A stretch of 46,904 nt of DNA from positions 1,823,303 through 1,870,206 of the forward strand of contig BFEA01000219.1 of NCBI GenBank assembly GCA_003427395.1, in the 5' to 3' direction. Positions 1 through 9,049 of this stretch are shown in pieces. The stretch's first letter is position 1; every line of letters begins with the position of its first letter. The position numbers were made by a program, and so were the translations under genes. Origin of the DNA: Chara braunii (taxonomy: Eukaryota > Streptophyta > Charophyceae > Charales > Characeae). Below the pieces are notes generated by a model. It did no database searches. It saw only the letters and a program-made list of their open reading frames with translations, and was not told the origin of the DNA.

Positions 1-1786
1 GTATGTATCAGAATGCACATTGCTTGTTGAGATTCTACTTGCACTGCATTGTCCATTCAGTCCTTTTCATCACATTGCGGATCCTCGGTTTCTATATATA
101 TCGCCCAACTGGGCATGTAACATCTCCTTGGGCTATCCGCGAGGGGCGGCTGACAGACTCAGATGTTTTAGTCTCGTGACGCCGGTCGGTTTGGTGTGAT
201 GGCAATGATCGAGGCTGCGGTCCCGTTATCTTCATCTTCCGTTCCTTTTGGGATGGTTGAACAGTGTTGTAGACCACATGCAGCCGAGTTGCTTGAGAAC
301 GGATGAACGAGGAGGTGAGGTTTGGAGGGATGGGGGTGCGTTTAGGGATTGTAGAGGGTTAGTTTGTGTTCTTTCTCCTTATGCTTCGTAGCCAATCACT
401 GTTAGTATTAATGATCAGATTAAAACCTTTGTATATTCTGATGAGATTCCAATGCTTGTGATTCCCAGATTGTGTTGTTTTGCTCACGAGAGAGTTTTCT
501 CAAACTTCCCTAAAGTCTTTGAGAATTTGGTTTCTTCTCAACTAACAATTGTGATATTCACGATCATTTTGAAATTTCCTACACCTCTGGCACGATCATA
601 TTTCTAGTCTTGTTGGCTGTTGTGAGTCTTTTGTCTGAATTACTTCCTCGACAATGCTCTTAGCTTGATATTTGTAAATCTGAAGTTGGACACCTCGGTT
701 CTCTTAAAAACGAAGTCCAAATCTTAACATTATCTCAATTGATTTCCTGATGATTTGATGATAAAATTCAAGAGGTCGGTCATCTTGGTCCCGAAATTTC
801 TAGTTTCTGTGTGTACTGATTTCAGTCTTTGAGGATTGCGAGGAATATGAGTGTGAAGATATACAGAAAACCAAGTTGAGAAATGACACATATGTCCAGG
901 ACTCCAGGTAGTCGTGTCCAAGCAGATAGCACAAAATGCACCCAGAAAGCATCCGTATAGAGCAATACAATGAATTAATGAGCCAATGTTCAAGCCCGTA
1001 GGCCACACCAACACACTATCCAAAGTTGCTCCTCTCTGTGTGGTGCCCAGCGCCTAGCCTACTCTACCCAACTATCCTACCTACAGGTGGTTCATGCAAC
1101 AGGCTCAACTCAAGTCTTGAAGACCAATGTACATGACTGTCATTACCATAGCCGACCTGTCTTCATGTACCAGGTACGTATCTCGTCACCCTCAATCAGA
1201 CCTTGATTACCCCACACTGCGCCTCCTTCGATGAAGACCACCAGATCGCCCGATGTACCCCCTGGCGCCCAGCAGCCCGACTATGGCTGCCTGCGCTCCG
1301 CTTCCCTGCAGCGCCCCTCCTCACCACTACACGCCCCGTCAGCGCCTTTGGCTGCAGCGGAGCATCAAGTGAGAGCGCAACATCACTTCCTCATTGCCTG
1401 CACTGGCCAGCATGGCTAGCCTCGACTGCCTTCATTTTATTTATGGAAGTGGCAGCCTCCTGGATGGTGCGTGTCGCCTGGCTGGAAGCTTCCAATAGCT
1501 TCCGGTTGGAACTCAGATTCTGCGCGGCTGCGCCCAGGCCCGAGACTATAGTTGAGGGTCTGGGCCCCATTTACAGTTGGGCACGGCTTGAATCTCCGGG
1601 CTTGGGCTGTTTGCTGCATCTGTGAGTAGGTGCGTCGACAATACTGCTTTTTTGTCGGCCGACGACCTGCTTCTCAATGTATCGGCCCCGCTTTGTGTGT
1701 AAGTGCCCAAGCGCAACTGTCCAGGCCTGGGCCAACTGTACGACGCAGCTTAGTAAGAACATGTTATTCGTTAAAATAGGACATTA
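1..1786. other. Gene-poor left flank, no feature supported
   Basis: I find no supportable gene here. Open frames on both strands are short (at most about 140 codons at 1203-1625, plus strand), have arginine/proline/alanine-rich composition from the GC-rich stretch at 1200-1650, show no recognisable domain and no splice-site pairing. Promoter, tRNA box and terminal inverted repeat signals were not evident. Confidence 0.5.
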
Positions 1787-2640
1787 TACTGTGTCCTTTT
1801 TTCAACGAATTCATTTGTGGTTGCAGCCTAAGCAACGTAGGCATGCCCATCCAGGGCTTAACCACATGCAGAAGCGTGCTGAGATCCGCACTTGTGAAAC
1901 TTTATAATTGAAATCCCAAATGCGGAAGCGTGTAGAGACCCACACATGTTAGGCACGCCACCCGTGAACCCTGTGCGGAAGTGTGTTGGGATCCTTACTT
2001 GTTGAACTTCCTGTGGGGAAGTGTGTTGGGATCCATACTACTCAAACTTCATAAACGAATAACGATTGGCATGCCACAGAGGGAACCCTGTGCAGAAGTG
2101 TGCCGGGATCCTTACTTGTCAAACTTCAATTTCATAAATGTGATGAAAGATATTATATTGTGACACTGTCCTCTTTCTTACGAATTCGTTTTTGACTGCA
2201 GTGTTTCCACATAGGCGTGCCTATCCACTCGGTCCAAATGCGAAAGTTTGCTGACATCCATAGTTGCTGAACTTTGTAAGCAAAATTAGCAATGTAATCA
2301 GATTGAATTGGAGAGACTCGGTATAATTCTTTCGGTTATCCCAAAGTTACACAAGCAGGTTCATCGTCTTGCTGAAGATGGTTGTTTAGATGTATGATGA
2401 GATCCAGACTTGTTTAGAAGACTTGTGACCCTGACAATGGGCGGGAGTGTGCCGAGATCCATACTTGTTAAACTCAAAGCTTAGGTATGTGATGAGCAAG
2501 GTGTCATGATCGAACCATTCTTGGTCAACACATCAAATTTTCGTTTACCAGGTTATCCCTAAGTTATGCAAGCACACCCATCGTCTCACCCGAGACGATT
2601 GTTTGGATGTTGAAGAGATTCGGACTTCCGCATATAGGCA
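1787..2640 (+). repeat. Array of GAAGTGTG-type short repeats in diverged tandem units
   Basis: At least seven copies of a short element occur at about 1871, 1924, 1978, 2018, 2095, 2242 and 2441. Each begins GAAG(T/C)GTG, has a central GGATCC-like core and ends in ACTTGTT(G/A)AACTT or close to it. Longer flanks are also repeated: 1791-1860 resembles 2167-2232 (CTTTCTTACGAATTC type), and 2334-2393 resembles 2551-2610 (GGTTATCCC...). Copies differ by many substitutions, so the array is old. The element looks like a relative of the 24-bp palindrome found further right. The following bases to 2923 hold no gene that I can see. Confidence 0.7.
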
Positions 2641-2923
2641 CGGTTATCATCTCGCCCGACATGAGGGCATTGAGGAACAAACTTGTTTACAGTTCTGATG
2701 GGCAAGGTGTATTTTAATAACCATTTTATTTCGATATTCTATGTACAAGTGTAGAACTTTAAATTGTGCTCATTCACGATGAATATCCGCACTTGAAATG
2801 GTAATGCAAAGAAGGTTTGGGCATCCACTGACCAATTTCACATAAGATGACATTTCTCATGCATCCACCAATCAGTCTCACTATCATGTTTACACTTCCA
2901 GTTGGACAAGTCAATCAAATCCA

Positions 2924-3706
2924 TCAAAGACAACGATGTTCTAAGAAACATGATGTTAATTGTCGTCTAAGAAGCGGAATATCTTTATAAGAGAACCGGA
3001 AAGGCGGTCGATCTCCACGTTGCAACAATGTCGCATACATCAATATGAACACCCCACAACTTGCTCCATCCACATGGCTCGGAACTCCATCCACCACAAC
3101 ATTTCCTACTAACGACTTCCAACTCCTACCCGACCGCCTATGTGATGTTTGACGTTCCAAATACTGCACAATCAACCCGAAAACACAAAGGTAAAAACTA
3201 GAATCAGATACAACGCGAGGAAAATAATCAAAAATTTCGAGAACATTATCTCTCATGTTGACGGAAAGGAGGATCCGGTGATCATCATCTTCGTGGACAG
3301 GAACGGAGACAATATCGTAACGAAGCAAATCTACGTTTCTAGCCCACCTCCGCACCCCACAGTGTCCTTGAAGTCGCAGTTTACTGAAGAAGAACGAATT
3401 AAAGCTGAAGACTTGAAGGCCCGATGAGATGTCACGTGACCCACATGCGGTTGACCCCAACAACGCCATATAGAAATTGACCACCTCATCATTCACCCTG
3501 CCGTCAACATGCAGTAGGGTGAGGAGATCTTTTGCTGCAATCCGAAATTGACAATCGCCCAGTATAGAGAGAACAGTGTGAGACGACAACGAACCTCGTA
3601 CAATGTCGTCCAAAACCCGCAAGCTCAGAGGCTCAATCGCTGCAACAAAACTTTTCCCGCGTGCTGCACTTGCGGCCCGCACTGCACAACATCGAGCAAA
3701 GGACAC
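2924..3706 (-). CDS. C48 (Ulp1/SENP-type) cysteine protease domain, C-terminal exon
   Basis: The frame (260 codons) reads as an Ulp1-family cysteine protease, enzymes that cleave ubiquitin-like modifiers. The entry motif VNDEVVNFYMALL lies at about residues 71-83, followed by a candidate catalytic His143 (DDDHRILLSV, where HW is usual), Asp160 (EIFDYF) and nucleophile Cys217 in GASCGVF. The position normally holding the oxyanion-hole glutamine, six residues before Cys, is His211, so activity is doubtful. The frame is open upstream of the GTG at 3706, which is not a real start; the protein most likely continues from the exon at 3730-3998 after a frame change or intron. Ulp1 domains are common in eukaryotic DNA transposons, which fits the context, but a host protease is possible. 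Confidence 0.8.
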   Translation of the reverse strand: MSFARCCAVRAASAARGKSFVAAIEPLSLRVLDDIVRGSLSSHTVLSILGDCQFRIAAKDLLTLLHVDGRVNDEVVNFYMALLGSTACGSRDISSGLQVFSFNSFFFSKLRLQGHCGVRRWARNVDLLRYDIVSVPVHEDDDHRILLSVNMRDNVLEIFDYFPRVVSDSSFYLCVFGLIVQYLERQTSHRRSGRSWKSLVGNVVVDGVPSHVDGASCGVFILMYATLLQRGDRPPFRFSYKDIPLLRRQLTSCFLEHRCL

Positions 3707-3729
3707 GTGGGGTAGTGAGAAATGGAGTT

Positions 3730-3998
3730 CTAGGCATTGTCCCCCGGTGCATGACGCGTTGCTAAGTACTTATCATACATGGCCTGACCCCTACTCACAG
3801 ATCGTGGATATGTCCCTTTCTCTGGGGTAAGAAGGGAAAGACATTGCTCAATGGCAACGGTGTACTCCTTCTTCCCGATCTCGACATCAACCCCTGATGC
3901 CTTTAACATATACTTGTGTTTTGTAGTCAACCCGGGGACTTTCTGCAATATGTGCTCAGGATATTTGGAGGACCTCCATGTTCGAGACGACCCCACCC
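3730..3998 (-). CDS. Exon upstream of the Ulp1 domain, function unknown
   Basis: The minus strand has a textbook 3' splice site: a long pyrimidine tract ending TTGTACAG, with the intron end at 3999. The downstream open frame encodes about 90 residues, including a lysine/tyrosine-rich stretch (LTTKHKYMLKASGVDVEIG) and YDKYLATRHAPG, ending at a stop at 3730. The following protease frame is offset, so either a short intron or an indel lies at about 3720-3740. The hydrophobic run encoded just upstream of the acceptor is translated intron, not a membrane segment. I recognise no domain; it probably forms the linker N-terminal to the protease. Confidence 0.5.
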
Positions 3999-4128
3999 CT
4001 GTACAACAGAAGAAAGACAGAACGGAAAATGAGAACCATACAATCGCACAGACGCAACAGTCAAGCAGGACCTCTCCGACCATAGGACCCTGATTCCGCG
4101 TGGTCATGTGCACCCAGGTGTGGTTGTG

Positions 4129-4593
4129 CTATTGGAAAACAAAACGATTGCAACATTCGAGCTTAACACCCCCGCACTTCGCAAAGGAAAACCACCACAA
4201 CTCACAGAAGCCAAAGGCCAGCAATCCCAGAAGTTCGGACTGCGGTGGACTTTTCAATACACCAGCCTCACTGAGACAGACCACATCACGCATCGACAAA
4301 GGAAGTTCGGATCCCGGTGGCAAAGGGAAAACCTTCAGTCCATCTACTTGGCCACTTTCTTCGCCCCTTGGCCACTTCCGCAGCCGCGGCAGATCCTTCC
4401 TTGGATGGAGTGTAAGTTTTTCGATGAACTTTTCGCCACCCTCGACCAGCAACCCGGCCGAGTGACAGATAAGCTGACGAGATGTATTAGGAAGGGCTGG
4501 TGGCTGTAGTATGGCGGCATCCGGAACTTCCCGTATCGACAGACAGTGTGAACAGTCGTCGTGTGTACAGCGTGGACTGTAATCCGACGACAT
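4129..4593 (-). CDS. Continuation of the long minus-strand gene, unknown segment
   Basis: This frame follows the acidic segment (4621-6243) in the same reading frame, separated only by one TGA at 4621-4623. It encodes 154 residues with stretches such as GLLVEGGEKFIEKLTL and LPRLRKWPRGEESGQ, and carries two diverged copies of the 24-bp palindrome (4230-4252 and 4302-4320). The donor of the intron ending at 3999 should lie in or near this segment, so its last part may be intronic. No known domain is recognised. It is probably a linker between the acidic region and the Ulp1 protease. Confidence 0.4.
   Translation of the reverse strand: MSSDYSPRCTHDDCSHCLSIREVPDAAILQPPALPNTSRQLICHSAGLLVEGGEKFIEKLTLHPRKDLPRLRKWPRGEESGQVDGLKVFPLPPGSELPLSMRDVVCLSEAGVLKSPPQSELLGLLAFGFCELWWFSFAKCGGVKLECCNRFVFQ
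4230..4320. repeat. Two diverged copies of the 24-bp palindrome
   Basis: Copies lie at 4230-4252 (right arm ends GGACTTTT) and 4302-4320 (left arm GAAGTTCG and core present, right arm lost). They sit inside the minus-strand gene. Confidence 0.7.
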
Positions 4594-4620
4594 CCGAACG
4601 CGCAGACAATGTGGCGTTCT

Positions 4621-6243
4621 TCACGGCTTACCAATCTGTTTCTCTCTCCGCTCCTTCGATGGGGAATTTGGCGCTGGCAAAGTGAGCACGTCGAGAGCTT
4701 GACCGCCGACCCTCGATTTTTTTGGGGATGTGACATGTTGTCGTTCCCCGACCTCGCCTTCCTCTCCGGCGGCAAGGGTGGCCGGCAGGACCAGGGACTT
4801 CGGCGGCGACGAAGCAAGGGCAGCTGCCACGGAAGACGTGACGTTGCCAGTTTCGTCGATGTCAGGCGTTGTGGACGAACGGGCAGACACGTTGTGGTCG
4901 CCGAGGATACAGTCGATAACTTCGTCGATGCTTATACGCTGACTTGTTTTAGACGGGCTAATAGCGACAGAAGCCTCGTCGAAGCGGTGTTGCAAGTCGA
5001 TAGCAGATGTCAGTGATCGGACCGCATAATCTTCAGGCTGTGCAGAAAGGCTGCTAACGACCTGTGTCTTTATCTCTATTGCTGTGGCATCGTCGTCGAC
5101 ATCATCCTCGTGATGCTCTCCGTACAGTTGTTCGAACTCGTCAGACGACTCTCCAGATCCGGCATCGTCCCCACTGTGCTCCACTTCTTCGTCTCCAGAT
5201 CCGGCACCCTCCCTTCCTTCAAGCAAATCAAGTAGCTCCATTTCTCCCGCTTCCTCCCCTTCCTCCTCTTCTTCCGCTTCTTCCTCCCCTTCTTCCTCCC
5301 CTTCTTCCGCTCCCCTCCATTCCTCTATTTTCTCCCCTACTTCCCTTCCACGAAACTCATCCCCTTCCGCGGTACCCGTGTTGAATCCCGAGGACCGCTC
5401 TTCCGTCTCCGTGCACGCTGCCCCTCTCAATGGCACGACAATCCCTGACCGACACCCCCCGCCCGAAGAAGTTCGGATCTCAGCGGACTTCGTCGTCTCC
5501 GTGTCGCCGGACCCTGTACTTGCAGCCTCTCGCTGCAATCCTTGCGGCTGTCGCTCTTGCTCATGCAACACCTTTCCGACGTTTCCGTCCCGCGCCGCAA
5601 TGCTGCCAATTTCGGGATCCTTGCTTGCCTCCCCCGACCCCGAGCGGCTTTGCATTCCGGACCTCTCTGGCGGCTCCTCAACGGACGTAGTTCGGATCCC
5701 GGCAGACTTCAATTTTCCGCCGGAGCGACTGCCTAGAGCAAGCAAGGCTGCCAACGTGTCCCTCGCTGAGCCCACGGACGAAGTCGGGAGGTCGGCGGAC
5801 TGTGTCGTATGCTCCGGCCAGGTGCTTGTTGACGGAGCCCGGTCGACGGCGAAACCCGCCACCCCGACGCTGCCTCCCGGTGTCGTGTTGCGGCCGTGAG
5901 ACCGCCTCTCCCCACTAGGCGAGATTCCTTTGCCACCCCCCGCGCCACCACCCCCATCCCCTCCACTTCCAGGTGCCCCCCCCCCCGAACTACCGTTCGG
6001 GTCATTGGGAGGGGGCACTTTCCAGTCCACCACGCCCTTCGACGGACTCGTGTAGAGGTCGTAGTACTCCTCCGTCAATTCCAACCAGCACTTGTCCTGA
6101 AGCTCGTCGAACAGTCGACCGGTTGTGGAAATGAGGGACAAGTCACCGGGTGCAAAGGTGGCATTCTCGACCGTCACTTTCTGGAGGACCGAAATCCTCG
6201 CGAGGTGCAGGAAGTTGGACTTCGACTCGCATGGGAATGACAC
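4621..6243 (-). CDS. Acidic, low-complexity linker of the ParB/Ulp1 gene
   Basis: An open frame of 540 codons with biased composition: a Gly/Pro/Ser-rich stretch (about residues 85-120), a Glu-rich tract (about 315-345, runs of EEEGEEE), Asp/Glu-rich segments and an SP/SPK-rich tail, suggesting a disordered nuclear or chromatin-associated linker. The first 75 residues (CESKSNFLHLARISVLQKV, then WLELTEEYYDLY) look structured and continue the preceding frame: only one TGA (6247-6249) separates this segment from the MTase-like one, and the GTG at 6243 is an unlikely start. Three copies of the 24-bp palindrome are translated in the same frame here. The frame ends with TGA at 4621-4623, after which the same frame stays open to 4129. 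Confidence 0.55.
   Translation of the reverse strand: MSFPCESKSNFLHLARISVLQKVTVENATFAPGDLSLISTTGRLFDELQDKCWLELTEEYYDLYTSPSKGVVDWKVPPPNDPNGSSGGGAPGSGGDGGGGAGGGKGISPSGERRSHGRNTTPGGSVGVAGFAVDRAPSTSTWPEHTTQSADLPTSSVGSARDTLAALLALGSRSGGKLKSAGIRTTSVEEPPERSGMQSRSGSGEASKDPEIGSIAARDGNVGKVLHEQERQPQGLQREAASTGSGDTETTKSAEIRTSSGGGCRSGIVVPLRGAACTETEERSSGFNTGTAEGDEFRGREVGEKIEEWRGAEEGEEEGEEEAEEEEEGEEAGEMELLDLLEGREGAGSGDEEVEHSGDDAGSGESSDEFEQLYGEHHEDDVDDDATAIEIKTQVVSSLSAQPEDYAVRSLTSAIDLQHRFDEASVAISPSKTSQRISIDEVIDCILGDHNVSARSSTTPDIDETGNVTSSVAAALASSPPKSLVLPATLAAGEEGEVGERQHVTSPKKSRVGGQALDVLTLPAPNSPSKERREKQIGKP
5468..5804 (-). repeat. Three coding copies of the 24-bp palindrome
   Basis: Copies at 5468-5491, 5687-5710 and (more diverged) 5780-5804 are all read in the same phase on the minus strand, giving KSAEIRTSS, KSAGIRTTS and QSADLPTSS. 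Because 24 is divisible by three, gain of a unit does not break the frame. Confidence 0.75.
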
Positions 6244-6246
6244 CCA

Positions 6247-7645
6247 TCACGCGCCCATGATTGCGACGGCCATGACCCACTCGCCCTTTCGTATCGCTGG
6301 CTGGATGACTCCTGGATGCCACACCATGTCATGGCCCCATTCCAGCTCAGGCGAATGGCGTTGTGGCTCAAGCAGGAAGTGGATGTGGTCATCCTTCCAA
6401 GATGGATGATCGGGCAGGTTGTCGGACCCGGGATGCAAAGCGGGCGGGGGGACGGCCTGAGCTCTGAGTCTCTCCAGCAACTTCATCGGCGTGGTGCCCG
6501 GCGCCGGTCTGGCCGACGGTGACACGAGGGCTGCACCGCTTGGTGACGGACCGGCCGACGCGGACCCTCTGCCGTGGTCCGCCGGAGGTGGGTCGTATTG
6601 CAGGTCAATACTCTCCGTGTCGCTCTCCTCCTCCTTCGCGTTGGCGACGAACTCCACACCTGTGGCTTCCTCGTCATCAGTGGAGATCAGGGAAGCGTAA
6701 CTGACTAACTTTAACTGCTCATCGGACTCCACGAAGTACAGCGACCGCAGCCTATCCAGAAACGTCGTCGCGCTCATGTGGGAGGCGAAGTGGTAGTTGT
6801 TGAGCAGTGCCAACATGTGGTCCTTCCGGCGGATGTACTCGGCGTCAGAGTCCTTCCTCGGCCGCGTTTGAAGGAACAAGAAATCGTATATCTTGTTCCT
6901 CTTCCTCTCGCTCAACTGCAACCACATATCCGTCTTGTTGCTCCACACCTTATCCCGTGTTGGCTTCATGACCATGAACTCACAATTGTGCCCGCCTGAA
7001 CTGACCTCGCTTTTCACCACCTGCATCGTGAATTGCAAGAGCTCGGCGTTCCCTTCCATCGCGACAATGTGTCGGCCGACCTTCAGAAGATCCCAGACAC
7101 TTCGCGCGTGCGGTTTCCCAAGGAACACGACACCCTCTCCCTTCTTGCCAAGGAAATCAAGAAAACCTACGAATTGTATCGGATTGCGTTCCATATCCCG
7201 GTAGACACTGCCCAGTCGTTCCGGTGCCACCAGCGACCAATCACAAGGCACAAAGGGAATCTCGGACACATCCATCTGGGTGACCCTTTGAGGCAATCGC
7301 ACCGCAGCAGCGGCACCCCTGGGCAGGTTTCCCTCGTAGACCACGAACGTGTTGGCGCGCAGATCGTCACCCTTGAAGAGGATGTACATGCGGTCTTCCT
7401 CCATGTACAAATTGTTCCCAACGGGGAAGCTTTTCTTTTGCTGAACTCTCCTCACCCACTTCCCTTCCAACAGCTTGACGAAAGAAAAATGGTGCATGCT
7501 GGCTAGAAACGTGAGGTTGTGCTGCCGCGACACGAAAACAACGAGAGTCCAATGCGACGGAGACCACGTATGAAAATAAGACTCTAAAGTCTCCCACGCT
7601 TGGGCCTTCCTTCCGTAGTTTGAGGGCAACTGGCTCGCACAGATC
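6247..7645 (-). CDS. Possible degenerate beta-class DNA methyltransferase-like region
   Basis: About 460 codons. Near its start the protein reads QLPSNYGRKAQAWE followed by HWTLVVFVS, in the place where N6-adenine/N4-cytosine methyltransferases carry DPPYG and a following strand. Further on, VVFLGKPHARSVWDLLKVGR and then HIVAMEGNAELL resemble the spacing of the SAM-binding DPFxGSGTT...GRxxIGxEID block, but the glycines and acidic residues of motif I are mostly absent, so catalysis is unlikely. Motif order (catalytic motif first, SAM motif later) would be that of beta-class enzymes. The N-terminal boundary is a +1 frame change near 7620-7650; the neighbouring frame supplies the preceding residues (FVLDL). 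The assignment is inference; the family may be wrong. A single in-frame TGA (6247-6249) separates it from the acidic segment. Confidence 0.4.
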
Positions 7646-8557
7646 GAGGACGAATGTGTGGTTCTTTGTTACAGCCACTGCTTCCTTCAGCTCTGCGCCC
7701 CTGATCTCCGCCTCCAAAGGGTCGTTAGCGAACGACGCGATGGATGTAACGTCCCCCGTGTCTTTCCATTTAATGTGAACAATGCTTTCGGCAAGGGCAA
7801 CCTCCCGGCTCTTCAGTCTGCTCCCATTCAACACGGAAAGAACCTTGTTTCCCCAGTCGACGGACAACTTCTTGTGGCCCGCCAACTTCTCCGTCACCTC
7901 AATCGAGTTGTCCTGGTCGCAACCCATGTACGGCGGGCAGTCCTTGAACAGCGCCGAGTCGAAAACGTGTTTCCTGCTGTTATCCCACAACTCGTCATCC
8001 AATCCCCGACTTTCAAACTTCGTTAACACAGCAGACCTCGATTTCAGGAAAGGGTACCTTTGGATCCAATCTACGTCCGGCCTCTTCTCGTGTTTGAATT
8101 GGTAGTAATTCCACAACCGGACCAACACGCGGTCGCACTTCACCAGCTGCACCATATCCTGCACGCTGAGCTTCCCCAACTTCGCCAACGACGGGGAGTC
8201 GGCCTGGACCCAAACGACCTCGCAAGCAAGCACCTTCTTAAGAACACGACACTTCTCATTGTCCGTGAGTGATTCCATTGCTTTCCAACAATGTGCGTCC
8301 GGGTCGGGCACTTGCACGAACCAATCGCCCTCTTCTTTCTCCTTTTTGCCTTTCTTATTTGGTGGGTCCACGGGGACGTTGTACACCACCTCAGTTTTGC
8401 CCAACTTGTCGTTGTGGATGTAGGCGACCCCAGGCTTGACATTTTTGACCTTCTTCTTTTTGACGATCCACTTCGCTCCGTCGTGGCTCAACAATCTACC
8501 CGTCTCCCATTTTTCAAAAAATTCCACGGCCAGTTTCCAGACATTTTCTCCGGCCAT
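7630..8557 (-). CDS. Middle segment of the ParB/Ulp1 gene, unknown fold
   Basis: This frame encodes about 310 residues between the ParB-like and MTase-like parts: NVWKLAVEFFEKWETGRLL, a Lys-rich stretch (KKKKVKNVK), WFVQVPDPDAHCWKAMESL, then HIKWKDTGDVTSIASF and HTFVLDLCEP just before the frame change. It joins the previous segment by another frame change at about 8540-8570, and the next one at about 7620-7650. There are no stops between frames, so indels rather than introns explain the breaks, either true decay or assembly error. I recognise no catalytic motif. Confidence 0.45.
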
Positions 8558-9048
8558 CGCGAGAGGGAAATAAGAACGTAGGGCAGCATTTTGTTTCTTA
8601 AGGGCCTTCTCTCCCTTTCATCCGCGAGAATCCACAAGCTGTTGTGAGGCGCCTTATGGAGCGCCGTTGTACAAAACTTACGCCAAGCCCGAACCTGATC
8701 CTGTTTCCCGCTAGGGTTCCCCATCATAGCTCTCGGGCAGCCGTCATGCTTCCACTGCCACCGAATGTCTTTCATCGACAGTTTCAACTGTCTTGGAGGC
8801 GCCTTCAGATCCTTCTTGTTGTCCTGTGAACTAACAAGAAAATACCCTTCAAAGTCGTCGTCCGAAAAGTAAAGCATTCGCGCCTCGAAATTGTACTTCT
8901 TGGCCACCTCGCTCTCGAGCAGCGACCGGGCTGCAGCCGCGTTATGCTGCCCGCACACCTCGTAGTAGTAGTATTCTCCCGCCAGCTCGTCCTTCCACTC
9001 CTCCGACTTCAGACGTTGTGCCTTGGTCCCGGGAGTTGGTTTTTAAAG
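8545..9048 (-). CDS. ParB-like domain, core segment
   Basis: The open frame begins KPTPGTKAQRLKSEEW and runs through EYYYYEVCGQHNAAAA into LLESEVAKKYNFEARMLYF. The pattern tyrosine-rich strand, GQHNAAAA, then helix matches the place of the GxxR/A motif (Y-x-V-x-x-G-x-x-R-x-x-A) in ParB/sulfiredoxin-fold nucleases; here the conserved Arg is Asn. The domain's first half (RSLDPVLVGTIKEAM, FENKEQMYELSIFKLAPLGL) lies in the upstream segment. In bacteria and phage, ParB-like domains often precede DNA methylases, which fits the following region. The rest (RWQWKHDGCPRAMMGNPSG) is unfamiliar. A frame change separates it from upstream sequence near 9045. Confidence 0.5.
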
Positions 9049-9049
9049 C

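Noticed and set aside
1203-1625. 140-codon plus-strand ORF
   Set aside because: Composition is that of GC-rich noncoding DNA, there is no domain, and overlapping frames on both strands are equally open.
4008-4113. Transmembrane segment N-terminal to the Ulp1 exon (LLDCCVCAIVWFSFSV)
   Set aside because: It is the translated pyrimidine tract of an intron ending in TTGTACAG.
5064-5899. Pro/Leu-rich plus-strand ORFs opposite the acidic linker
   Set aside because: Antisense of Glu- and Gly-rich codons on the minus strand, which has the longer frame and continuity with neighbours.
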